Of a DNA stretch of 64,000 nucleotides, positions 16,842 to 25,233 are shown piece after piece. Position 1 is the first letter of the stretch; each line of letters begins with the position of its first letter. Origin of the DNA: Bacillota bacterium (GTDB taxonomy: Bacteria > Bacillota > Clostridia > Christensenellales > Aristaeellaceae); the NCBI GenBank assembly GCA_023416585.1, contig JAEZHM010000117.1, positions 9,957-73,956 of the forward strand, written 5' to 3'. The position numbers were made by a program, and so were the translations under genes. The notes below the pieces were generated by a model, which was not told the origin of the DNA, searched no databases, and saw only the letters and a program-made list of their open reading frames with translations.

Positions 16842-17099
16842 GAGGCTTCCCCTTGAGGGGAAGCTGTCGACGAAGTCGACTGATGAGGTGGTTATTACGG
16901 TCTATTAACAGCTAAACACCTCATCCGGCGCTGCGGCGCCACCTTCTCCTCAAGTAAACGCTGATTTATTCGAAGATATGTCATTCTGAGCGTAGCGAAG
17001 AATCTTGAACCCCTTGCGGCATAAAGATTCTTCGGTCGCTTCGTTCCCTCAGAATGACACGTTGGCGCTTTAATCAACGTTTACTCAAGGGGAAGGCTT
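16842..17099. repeat. family A intergenic repeat, interrupted by a MITE
   Basis: Family A has two palindromic ends: GGCTTCCCCTTGAGGGGAAG followed by CTGTCGACGAAG, and CACCTCATCCGGCGCTG followed by CCACCTTC and a hairpin. Here the second hairpin is split between 16954 and 17084 by the 129-bp element; removing it restores the hairpin CTCCTCAAGGGGAAGG. The remaining sequence to 17233 (about 150 bp) holds another short palindrome (CCTCCCTCCTGGAGGGAGG near 17109) and an AT-rich leader. Confidence 0.8.
16955..17083 (+). mobile_element. 129-bp non-autonomous MITE-like element with 6-bp target duplication
   Basis: The ends are imperfect inverted repeats: TAAACGCTGATTTA on the left and the reverse complement of TAAACGTTGATTAA on the right. 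CTCAAG is present on both sides (16949-16954 and 17084-17089) as a target duplication. The interior is a long palindrome built on TCATTCTGAG and AAGAATCTT. It codes for nothing, so it would need a transposase supplied in trans. A truncated copy lies at 15259-15366. Confidence 0.8.
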
Positions 17100-17233
17100 T
17101 GGGATAGCCTCCCTCCTGGAGGGAGGTGCTCCCATCTGGCTCAATCGTTGCAGTGTTCGCCATGACCGTCATGTAAGGATAGAACGATAAATAAAAATAT
17201 TGACAATGAAGAAATAAAAGATTTGGTTTGGTA

Positions 17234-18226
17234 TTACATCCCCGTAAGCCCCGTTCTCTCCACCGACTCCACGAAATACTTCTGGGTAAAGGCGTAAAGG
17301 ACCAACAGCGGCGTAATGCATAGAAGGCATGCCGCCTGCATGCGCGTTGCGATCAGGGCGGTGTCCGTATAGTTGCCGCCGATGGTGTTCAGGTTTTGCA
17401 GGTTCTGCTGGAACATGGAAAGCGCGGTGGCCAGCGTCACATGGTTTTTCATGAACATGGCCGGGGTGTAGTAATCATTCCAGTTCCAGACAAGCGCGAA
17501 CAAAAGCACCGTCAGCATCACCGTGCCGGCGTTGGGCAGCATCACCCGCATGAAAGTGCCCACCGGCGTGCAGCCGTCGATTTCCGCCGCCTCCTCCAGT
17601 TCGTGGGGCATACTCAAGAAAAACTGCCGGTAGATGAAAATGTACAAGCCGGCCCGAAGCCCCATGCCGAGGATGGCGGGCAGCCAGAACACCCAGTAGC
17701 TGTCGATCATATTAACTGGCTTCACCGCACCGCCTGTCACAAATCCCATAAGGCGCAAAAGCCCGAACAGGTCAAAATACCTGTACGTGGTGTACAGAGA
17801 CGTGGATATGGCCTGCTGCGGCACAATCATGGTAAGTACAACCAGCAGGAACATCACTTTCCGGCCCTTGAACTGGAACCTGGCAAAGCCGTACCCCACC
17901 ACAAGGCACATAGCCACCTGCATAAAGGCCGTGACGACGGCGGTGAGCAGCGTGTTGGGCAAAGAAACGTTAAAATCCAGGATGGCCATGGCGTCCTGGA
18001 TGTTCTCCATGGTCAGGGATTTGGGCAGCCAGATCACCGATGGGTCATACGTCTGCATATACGGCTTGAAGGCGTTGGAAACCATGTACAGCATGGGATA
18101 GAGCACCACAAAGCTCATGGAGGCAAGCAGCGTAAGCCGGAACAAGCGCATCAAAAAGGCCGCGCCATGGCGCTTTAAGCGGTTTGCCTGATGGCGCGTC
18201 TTTAAAAGCAGCCCTGTCTTAGCCAT
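17234..18226 (-). CDS. carbohydrate ABC transporter permease (MalG type)
   Basis: A 330-residue inner-membrane permease with six hydrophobic segments. The EAA loop is HELEEAAEIDGCTPVGTF near residue 200, and the C-terminus (TQKYFVESVERTGLTG) is typical for MalG-like CUT1 permeases. I start at ATG 18226, which has GGAGG 7 nt upstream; an ATG two codons earlier is too near the ribosome site. It follows the partner permease (18229) with 2 bp between and pairs with it. Confidence 0.9.
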   Translation of the reverse strand: MAKTGLLLKTRHQANRLKRHGAAFLMRLFRLTLLASMSFVVLYPMLYMVSNAFKPYMQTYDPSVIWLPKSLTMENIQDAMAILDFNVSLPNTLLTAVVTAFMQVAMCLVVGYGFARFQFKGRKVMFLLVVLTMIVPQQAISTSLYTTYRYFDLFGLLRLMGFVTGGAVKPVNMIDSYWVFWLPAILGMGLRAGLYIFIYRQFFLSMPHELEEAAEIDGCTPVGTFMRVMLPNAGTVMLTVLLFALVWNWNDYYTPAMFMKNHVTLATALSMFQQNLQNLNTIGGNYTDTALIATRMQAACLLCITPLLVLYAFTQKYFVESVERTGLTGM

Positions 18227-18228
18227 AA

Positions 18229-19146
18229 TCATTCCTCCATCCTTTTGGCCAGCCGGCCCAATATCCCGAAGGTCAAAACAAGGATCAGGGCGATCACCGC
18301 CAAATAGATCCAGCTCATGCTGGCCGCCAGGCCAAACTGAAACTGGCTGCCGAAGCCCGTACGGTAGATGGCGGCCATGACCCGGTTACCCGTTTCCTCC
18401 GTGCCGTAGGCCAGAAAGGAATCGATAATGGAATACACCACGTTGAGTAGCATGATAGGCACCATTTGGGGCACGGTGATTTTCCAGAAGGAATCCCACT
18501 CCCCCGCTCCCTCCATGCGCGCCGCCTCATACGTGCTTGGGGGGATTTTTTGCAGCCCGCTCAAGAAAAGCAATATTTGAACCCCGGATTCCATGATCAG
18601 TGCAAAGACCCTGTTTACAATTTCATTGATCCCATTTACGATCCATAAGGGAAGGCTGGCGCCCAGCATGGCTTCCCTGAGCCCCGCGCTTTGAAAGATG
18701 TAGGCGTTTTGCGTAGCGCCCAATGTATTTCCGTTGATGATGCCCTGAAGCATGACATACGTAACGCCGCTGGTGATGATCACGGGCAGGAAAAACACGC
18801 TGCGGAAAAGGCCTTTGCCATGGAACTTCTGGTTGAGCAATACCGCAATGAAAAGGCTTAAGATTACAATCAGCGGCACCTTGTACAGCATTTCCAGAAC
18901 CGCGTCGGTAAGCATGGGCACGAACCTGGAATCCTTCAAAAGCATGAAAGCATAGTTGTTAAGCCCTACGAAGGTAAGCGCAAAGCCCGTGTCCGACATC
19001 TTGATGTCGCTTAAGCTGTACCAAAGGGATTGAATCACAGGCGCCGCAAAGAAGAAAAGGAAGCCCAGCATCCATGGCAGCACAAACAGGTACCCCCAGC
19101 GGGACTTGCGCCGTTTCAGCCTGCCATAAGCCTTGCTACGCATCAT
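18229..19146 (-). CDS. sugar ABC transporter permease (MalF type)
   Basis: A 305-residue permease. After a basic N-terminus (RLKRRKSRWGYLFVLPWMLGF) come six hydrophobic segments; the ATPase-contact loop is STYEAARMEGAGEWDSF near residue 210. A GGAGGTG lies 8 nt before the ATG at 19146. The start overlaps the end of the DUF5696 gene by 4 bp (ATGA), which implies coupled translation and links the transporter functionally to DUF5696. Together with 17234 it forms the second permease pair of this operon. Confidence 0.9.
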   Translation of the reverse strand: MMRSKAYGRLKRRKSRWGYLFVLPWMLGFLFFFAAPVIQSLWYSLSDIKMSDTGFALTFVGLNNYAFMLLKDSRFVPMLTDAVLEMLYKVPLIVILSLFIAVLLNQKFHGKGLFRSVFFLPVIITSGVTYVMLQGIINGNTLGATQNAYIFQSAGLREAMLGASLPLWIVNGINEIVNRVFALIMESGVQILLFLSGLQKIPPSTYEAARMEGAGEWDSFWKITVPQMVPIMLLNVVYSIIDSFLAYGTEETGNRVMAAIYRTGFGSQFQFGLAASMSWIYLAVIALILVLTFGILGRLAKRMEE

Positions 19147-21344
19147 GGCGCATTCACCTCCACGGCAAGGAAGCCAAGGGCAGGAACGGTTTTCCCGTCC
19201 GCCAGCAAAGCTTCTTCGCCAAAGTTTACATAAACGGCCAGCGTCTCGTATACGGTACGCGTCAATGCAGCGGAAATGCGTTCGTGGCTTGTCATCCGTT
19301 CTGTTGCCACACGGCCCAAGACCTTAAACAATGTATCGTAATCCCGCTTTACGGTGTCACGCCAGGCATCAAAATCGGGGGAGTAGAGGAACATCATCCG
19401 GGATAAAAGCAGCTCCTCCTTGTTTTGCTTCACAAAGGAGTACATGGGGCTGGCGCCGTATTCCAGGCACTTCAAAACCGCCTCCCGGGGGCTGGAAAAG
19501 TGGTTTGTAGCGCCCATGGCATAAGGGATATAGCCATGGAACACCATCTGGTAAAAAGGAACGGTCTCATTGCAAATGGCGTAATTGCTGCTGCCGGCGG
19601 GAACATCCACAAGGTGGGAAGCCAATGAAGCAGCATAGCCGTTGCCGTTTAACAGCATAAGGCCCGGGCTTGTTTCCATAACAAACTTCAAAGTATCCCA
19701 AACAATTTGGGGCACATCGCCCCTGCCCGTGCCACCGGTGCGGTTGTCGCTGGTGCAGATTTCGCCAAGGCCATTAAGGGAAAGGTTGGGAATGTTCAGT
19801 TCTTTATACTTTTCCATCAGCCTTCCGGCAAACAAACGGTAACGGGAGGGAGATAACAGATACCAGGGCGGAATCTCCCCGTTCACAGCAGCGCTGTCGT
19901 AGTACAATTGATACTGCATCTGCGGGGCGTTGACGGGCGAAAGCACCGCGTCGAACAAGGCGTTGAAACCGTTGCCGCCCTTATACACCCTGGTCAAATC
20001 AAAATCGAGATACAGCCCGCCGCCCTGATTTTGAAGCTTCTGAGAAAGAGCCGCAAGCTGCTCTTTCGTGCCCAGGCCGCTTTGCGGTGTAACGCTTTGA
20101 GGTATTTTTTCATAAGCGCTGTCCTTGACCCAATCGGAATACCGCACAACTGTCTGAGGGATGTTAAGATCATCCGCCATGCTTTCTATATCGGATACAG
20201 CAGTCAGCATAATGGCCTTTGTGTACGGGAAACCCAGGAACTGCGCCTGCTTTTTCACATAGCCGTATACGTCAAGGTATAAGGGATACTGCCCTGGTTG
20301 AACGCGCTTTTCAAGCCCCTGCTCCTTCAAAAGATAATCCCGGTACTTCTCCGCCATCCCCGCATAGGAGCTTTCCTTCTCCCCGTTCAGGCAATAGTAG
20401 CGGACGGTATACACGCCGCGGGTCAACCCCGCCCGCTCGCTGACAGAGGTAACGCGCGCCGCAAACTCCTTTTTATACATCATGATGGAGCCGCTTAAGC
20501 GCAGCTGAAACTCGCTGTACACATAATTGTAGCTGGTCAGGTTAGATACCCTGGCGTGGATGACAGCCTTGGCGTCATTTTCCGTGATCACTGCCAGGAA
20601 CCCGTGGTCACGGCCGCCGCTGCCAAACACCGGCAGCCTGGCCACCGCCTCGTTCTTGGGCGCGGTTCTTAGCAGTACGGATGCCGAGCCCACCTGCCCC
20701 TCCACGCCATAATCCTTGCCGTATAGCTGCGCCCTGTACTCCGCCATGGCGGTTTCGCCGTTATTGTACTGAATCAGCGCCCCGGACCCGTCCGGAACGA
20801 ACAGGTACCCTTGTGCTTTCGCATCCTGGCTGTCAAAGGCCGGCCAGATATCCAGGGAGGTAACCGTGTTTGCCCCCCTCATCTCCAAGCCGTCCACGGG
20901 AATACTTACCTCCACATAGTCATCCTTCAGGCTGTAGATGACGGTGACGGCGATCTCCGCTTTCACAAAATCGTACCGGCACACGGCAGCTTTGTTTTCC
21001 ATGCGTATCGCCAGGCCATCCTTGTTCACGCTCTCCGCCTGGGAGGGGGCGGACAGCGCCGTACCCCGGTCGCTTTGGTAATTGAGCACCAATTGGGACT
21101 GCAGCGTCATTTTGTGAACGCCCTTGGCCTTTGGATCGGGCTTTTCGGGATTCGTGCGCCATAAATACCCGTCCGCCTTGTTTTCTACAATGACCTGGCC
21201 GGACGTAGGATCGATGTAAAGGGCAAGCCGTCCGTTTTCATCCACCAGTTGAAAGCCGTCCAAAGTCAGCGCCCATGCGGCGAAAGGAAGGGATGATAAA
21301 AGCAGCAGGGCCGCAAGCAGGAAAATAAGCTTTGCGCATTTCAT
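19143..21344 (-). CDS. DUF5696 domain-containing secreted protein
   Basis: A 733-residue exported protein matching what I know as DUF5696. The start is ATG 21344 (MKCAKLIFLLAALLLLSSLP...), 9 nt after GGAG; earlier methionines are too near the ribosome site or lack one. The signal peptide ends around WALTLDG. An N-terminal beta-rich domain (about 30-330, with ALYIDPTSGQVIVENKADGYLW) is followed by a segment with barrel-like motifs (LYLDVYGYVKKQ near 365; LYLDFDLTRVYKG near 455; NLSLNGLGEICTSDN near 540; ETVPFYQMVFHGYIPY near 620). This looks like a glycosidase-type fold with Asp/Glu at strand ends, but no activity is established. Neighbours are permease genes on one side and the propeller/Yip1 gene (17-bp gap) on the other. 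Confidence 0.8.
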   Translation of the reverse strand: MKCAKLIFLLAALLLLSSLPFAAWALTLDGFQLVDENGRLALYIDPTSGQVIVENKADGYLWRTNPEKPDPKAKGVHKMTLQSQLVLNYQSDRGTALSAPSQAESVNKDGLAIRMENKAAVCRYDFVKAEIAVTVIYSLKDDYVEVSIPVDGLEMRGANTVTSLDIWPAFDSQDAKAQGYLFVPDGSGALIQYNNGETAMAEYRAQLYGKDYGVEGQVGSASVLLRTAPKNEAVARLPVFGSGGRDHGFLAVITENDAKAVIHARVSNLTSYNYVYSEFQLRLSGSIMMYKKEFAARVTSVSERAGLTRGVYTVRYYCLNGEKESSYAGMAEKYRDYLLKEQGLEKRVQPGQYPLYLDVYGYVKKQAQFLGFPYTKAIMLTAVSDIESMADDLNIPQTVVRYSDWVKDSAYEKIPQSVTPQSGLGTKEQLAALSQKLQNQGGGLYLDFDLTRVYKGGNGFNALFDAVLSPVNAPQMQYQLYYDSAAVNGEIPPWYLLSPSRYRLFAGRLMEKYKELNIPNLSLNGLGEICTSDNRTGGTGRGDVPQIVWDTLKFVMETSPGLMLLNGNGYAASLASHLVDVPAGSSNYAICNETVPFYQMVFHGYIPYAMGATNHFSSPREAVLKCLEYGASPMYSFVKQNKEELLLSRMMFLYSPDFDAWRDTVKRDYDTLFKVLGRVATERMTSHERISAALTRTVYETLAVYVNFGEEALLADGKTVPALGFLAVEVNAP

Positions 21345-21360
21345 ACGCATCCTCTCCTTT

Positions 21361-23382
21361 CTATAAGCGGAACATGATCTCATGATAGATGGTTAAAAAG
21401 AACACCCACATCTGCTGGAAAAGGCTGTAGGCCAGCACCATCAGCACCAGCACGATCACAACGGCCAGCGCGGTAAGCAGAAGATTCAACAGCGTCTTCT
21501 TCAGCGTCAGCTGATTCACGTGGTATATGCCCATCACCAGCAGAATGGCCGACCAGCCTATGGTGACGATGCTCAAAAAGTTTAAAAAGACCTTCATGTC
21601 CAGCGTCACAAAATTACTAATGATCGTCCTTGCGATGATGCCCAGGATGGCCGGAAAAAGCGCGTAGGAAAAGGCAATGAACAATTCGTGCTTTTTACCC
21701 TCGCAGTCGCTCATCAGCGAAGAGACCGCCAGGTTGCTTACATAAGCCAGCAAAAAGCTGCCCACGGTTCCAACGAACAAAAGCTGCACGTTGAACCGGT
21801 CGATACGGTTTGGGTTGAAGGCAAAGCCCGTCTGCAGGTATTCAAACACCGATGCCCCAAAGAAGACAAGCAGCACTGCGGCACCGGAAGCAACGGAGCC
21901 AAGCCCTTCATACTTGATGCTTTCAAAGCCCCTGTAGGGGTGCGCCATGCAATAGACTGGCGCGCCGAAAAACCCGCCGCGCCTTTTGGTTTTTATCGTT
22001 CCGCGGCGCTTTTTTATTACACCCCATCCCTTTGTAAGCGCAAACAGCAGCGCGATAAAGCAAAGGATCAACCCCATATGGTCGCGTACGATTTTCAGGG
22101 AATACTCCTTGAAGGCTTCGCTGTACCCATCCTTGTAATTGCCTTGGCGGAAGTAATCCATGGCCTTTTCGTATTCGTTAAGCTGGAAATAGGCCTTTCC
22201 CAGGCCGTAATAGGCCATGTTATAGTTGTTGTCCATCTGCAATACGTTCAGCCATGGCTGTATGGACTCCAGATACCGCCCGTCATTGTACAATATGCTG
22301 GCCTCATGGATGGCCCTGCCAAATGCGGTAGGCTCGAACACCGTGATGGTGCCCGTTTGCGCGTCCAGTACCAGGATATTATCCCCCACACGCTCCATGG
22401 CCACCGGGTCCTGAAACAGCCCGTTTTGCGTACCGTATCCTCCAAAGGTTAAAAGCATGCCGGACGTTTCGGTAAACTGGCTGATCACCCTGGTGGTTTT
22501 GTTCAGCGCGGTGTAGATGCCTTCCTTTTCCGGCAGCACATCCGTAAAAGAGGCGGAAGCCCTGATTGGAAAGATATTGATCCCCATGGGGTTAAGCTTG
22601 GCAATGGGCGTACTCTCGCCCTGCTCGCCTGCCACCACAACGGCGTAGATCATGTCCTCCTCATCGATGGCGATATTGCCGTACTCGATGGGGATGAAGG
22701 ATTCCAGCCCCGCCCTTTGATCCCTGGTTAAAAACATGCGCCAGATCTTTTGCAATACCACCTTGGCCGTTACGGTCACATGGCTGGAACCGAAAAAGTT
22801 CATGAATTCGCCGTTATCATAAAAGCAAACCAATCCCTGGTAAGCCCCCTGGGACAGCACATACACGCGCTCGGCGCTGTCGGCCACCACCTTTTGGGGT
22901 TTATAGGGCGTGGCCTCCTCATACAGGTCGCTATTTGGCCTTACATAACTTCTTACCAGCTTCCCATCGCGGCTTAGGCGTACAACGGCGCCAAGCTGGT
23001 CATCGGCAATATAGATATCGCCGCCCGCCTTCACAAAAATGCCCATGGGGTGCTTCAGAGCCGTGCCGTCCATGCTGCCGTATTCCCGGACCATATGAAA
23101 ACTGCTGTCCAATACGACAATCCTGGCATTGCCCGTATCTGCAATGTACAGTTCGTTATGCTGCGGGTCGTACATAAGGTCCTGGGGGCCATTAAGCCCG
23201 GTAGTGCCCATGGCCGCGTTATCAAACACCGCCTTCACCCTATACCCGATGGGCGAAGGAACCGGCTGGCCGTAGCGGTTATAGGTATAGCCGCTGTAGG
23301 GCGCTTCCTCCGCCGCGGCGGTATAAAATGCGGCGGGAAGGAGCATCAGGCACAGGAAAAGGGCGCGCACACGTTTGGCCAA
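21361..23382 (-). CDS. beta-propeller (NHL)-TPR-Yip1 membrane protein
   Basis: A 673-residue protein with an unusual domain chain. After a signal peptide (MAKRVRALFLCLMLLPAAFYTAAA) come NHL-type propeller repeats facing outside (GPQDLMYDPQHNELYIADTGNARIVVLD near 60; HPMGIFVKAGGDIYIADDQ near 105), then a TPR-like pair near residues 365-425 (YLESIQPWLNVLQ; YYGLGKAYFQLNEYEKAMDYF). A membrane segment near 440 is followed by a Yip1-type membrane domain (from about 475) with five hydrophobic segments. The start is TTG at 23382, about 6 nt after GGGGGAG. It sits between a permease and the DUF5696 gene in one operon. It could sense or scaffold glycan capture at the membrane; this is inference only. 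Confidence 0.78.
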   Translation of the reverse strand: MAKRVRALFLCLMLLPAAFYTAAAEEAPYSGYTYNRYGQPVPSPIGYRVKAVFDNAAMGTTGLNGPQDLMYDPQHNELYIADTGNARIVVLDSSFHMVREYGSMDGTALKHPMGIFVKAGGDIYIADDQLGAVVRLSRDGKLVRSYVRPNSDLYEEATPYKPQKVVADSAERVYVLSQGAYQGLVCFYDNGEFMNFFGSSHVTVTAKVVLQKIWRMFLTRDQRAGLESFIPIEYGNIAIDEEDMIYAVVVAGEQGESTPIAKLNPMGINIFPIRASASFTDVLPEKEGIYTALNKTTRVISQFTETSGMLLTFGGYGTQNGLFQDPVAMERVGDNILVLDAQTGTITVFEPTAFGRAIHEASILYNDGRYLESIQPWLNVLQMDNNYNMAYYGLGKAYFQLNEYEKAMDYFRQGNYKDGYSEAFKEYSLKIVRDHMGLILCFIALLFALTKGWGVIKKRRGTIKTKRRGGFFGAPVYCMAHPYRGFESIKYEGLGSVASGAAVLLVFFGASVFEYLQTGFAFNPNRIDRFNVQLLFVGTVGSFLLAYVSNLAVSSLMSDCEGKKHELFIAFSYALFPAILGIIARTIISNFVTLDMKVFLNFLSIVTIGWSAILLVMGIYHVNQLTLKKTLLNLLLTALAVVIVLVLMVLAYSLFQQMWVFFLTIYHEIMFRL

Positions 23383-23395
23383 ATGGACTCCCCCC

Positions 23396-24286
23396 TTATT
23401 TCATGCCCGAATGGGACATGGTTTCCATAACCGCGGACTGGCTGGCAAGAAAGAATATCACCGGCGGGATCATCAAAACCAGCGCCACAGCCGCCCCGGC
23501 ACCCGCCCTGGCGATGCCGGCGGAGGCTATCTGCCTGAGCATTACGGGCAGCATTTTCATGCTCTCATCGTAGATATACGTTACGCCCGAGGCGTTCCAC
23601 AAACCCTGAAAGGTGAATATGGACAGCGTGAGCCAAGCCGGCTTGATCATGGGCAGCACAATGGAAGTAAACAGCTTGAGCTCACTGGCGCCGTCGATAT
23701 GCGCCGCCTCAATCACCGAATCCGGCACGGCGGTCACCACAAACTGCCGCACCAGGAACACGCCGAATGAACCGCTCATCATGGGCAGCAGGATCGCCCA
23801 ATAGGTGTTGATCAATGAAAGCTTGGAGATGATGATGTATTGGGGGATTCCCGTTACCTCCGGGCGGAAGAGAATGGCCCAGACGACCACCAAATAAAAG
23901 CCCTTCAGCCATTTGTGCTTGTATTTGGCCAAAGCGTACGCCGCCATGCTGGCAATAACCACATACCCCACCGTACCAACGGCCGCCACAAACAGGCTGT
24001 TGAACAGGTACCGTTCAAAAGGCACCCACATTTCATTGACCAGGCGGGCCATGGTGGTGAAATTCTCCAATGTAGGGTTCTGCACAAAGAACTTCGGCGG
24101 ATACAAAAACAGCTCGTTTGCAGGCTTGAAGGCCGTAACCACCGTATACAAAAGCGGCAGCACCATAAATACGCTCATGACAAGAAGGAAAAAAAGTACC
24201 AGCGCATTGCCGCAAAAGGAACGGGTCACCCGCTTTTGCTTCACACGAAGGCCTTTCCTGTTAGGCGTGGTCTTTGCGGTAATCAA
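23396..24286 (-). CDS. carbohydrate ABC transporter permease (MalG type)
   Basis: A 296-residue permease with six hydrophobic segments and the EAA-type loop DSVIEAAHIDGASELKLF near 195. The start is TTG at 24286, which overlaps the end of the upstream permease by 4 bp, with GGGCGAGG as ribosome site. The C-terminus (SQSAVMETMSHSGMK) is typical. It pairs with 24283. The propeller/Yip1 gene follows after 13 bp. Confidence 0.88.
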   Translation of the reverse strand: MITAKTTPNRKGLRVKQKRVTRSFCGNALVLFFLLVMSVFMVLPLLYTVVTAFKPANELFLYPPKFFVQNPTLENFTTMARLVNEMWVPFERYLFNSLFVAAVGTVGYVVIASMAAYALAKYKHKWLKGFYLVVVWAILFRPEVTGIPQYIIISKLSLINTYWAILLPMMSGSFGVFLVRQFVVTAVPDSVIEAAHIDGASELKLFTSIVLPMIKPAWLTLSIFTFQGLWNASGVTYIYDESMKMLPVMLRQIASAGIARAGAGAAVALVLMIPPVIFFLASQSAVMETMSHSGMK

Positions 24287-25233
24287 GTTGCCTCGCCCCC
24301 TTCCGCCCCGCCAAAGGTATGCAGCACCTTTTTCACAAGCGACCAGAATACGAGCATCAAAAGGAATAGCACCACCGCAATGGCCGAGGCATAGCCCATT
24401 TCAAAGCGGATGGCCCCGTAATCCAGAATGTGCAAAACGATGGTATGGGTGGAATAATCGGTGGAGGGGAAGCCGGTTAAAGACATGGCCTCATACCCCA
24501 CGGCAAAAGAGGTGGAAATCTGCATCACCGCGCCGAACAACAGCTGGGGCACCATTTGCGGCAGGGTAATGTACCAAAGCTCTTGAAAGCGGTTCTTGAC
24601 CCCGTCTACCGCGCCGGCTTCATACAGGGACCGGTCCATGCTCTTAAGCCCGGCCACAAAGGAAAGGAAGCCCACGCTCATGCTAAGCCACAGGATCACC
24701 ACAATGACCACCGTCATGTTTTTGCTGGGGTCGGTAAGCCAGTAGATGCTTTCCCGGATCACGCCCATGCGAAGGAGCATGGAGTTGATAAAACCCGCGG
24801 AATCGTCGCTGAATATATATGTCCAAATGAAATACACGTTGCCCGCCAGGGAGGGCGCATAGAACAAAAACGTAAGCGCGGTGCGAAGCCCGCGTTTGAA
24901 ATCCGATATGAACCAGGCAAACACAAAGCTGAGCATGTAGCTGAACGGACCTGTGATCAGCGCAAATATCATGGTATTGCGCAGCGCGATCAGGAAGATA
25001 TCGTCCTCCAGTAAAAGGCTTATATAGTTTTCCATGCCCACAAAGGAGGGCTTTTGAAGCATGTTGAAATCCGTGAAGCTCAATATCACCGAAGATAAAA
25101 TGGGCAATATGGTAAACGTAAAAAACAAAAGAAGAAAGGGTCCCGTAAATAGTATGGCCGCCAGGCGGTAAGGCGCGCGCTCCCTTCTATTTGGGCGCAA
25201 TCGTCTTGCGGCCTGCCTTTGGGCTTCCATCAT
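24283..25233 (-). CDS. sugar ABC transporter permease (MalF type)
   Basis: A 316-residue permease: basic N-terminus (RRLRPNRRERAPYRLA), six hydrophobic segments and the loop RSLYEAGAVDGVKNRFQEL near 215. GGGAGG lies 8 nt before the ATG. Its start overlaps the end of the large binding-protein gene by 4 bp. It forms the first permease pair of the operon with 23396. Confidence 0.9.
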   Translation of the reverse strand: MMEAQRQAARRLRPNRRERAPYRLAAILFTGPFLLLFFTFTILPILSSVILSFTDFNMLQKPSFVGMENYISLLLEDDIFLIALRNTMIFALITGPFSYMLSFVFAWFISDFKRGLRTALTFLFYAPSLAGNVYFIWTYIFSDDSAGFINSMLLRMGVIRESIYWLTDPSKNMTVVIVVILWLSMSVGFLSFVAGLKSMDRSLYEAGAVDGVKNRFQELWYITLPQMVPQLLFGAVMQISTSFAVGYEAMSLTGFPSTDYSTHTIVLHILDYGAIRFEMGYASAIAVVLFLLMLVFWSLVKKVLHTFGGAEGGEAT

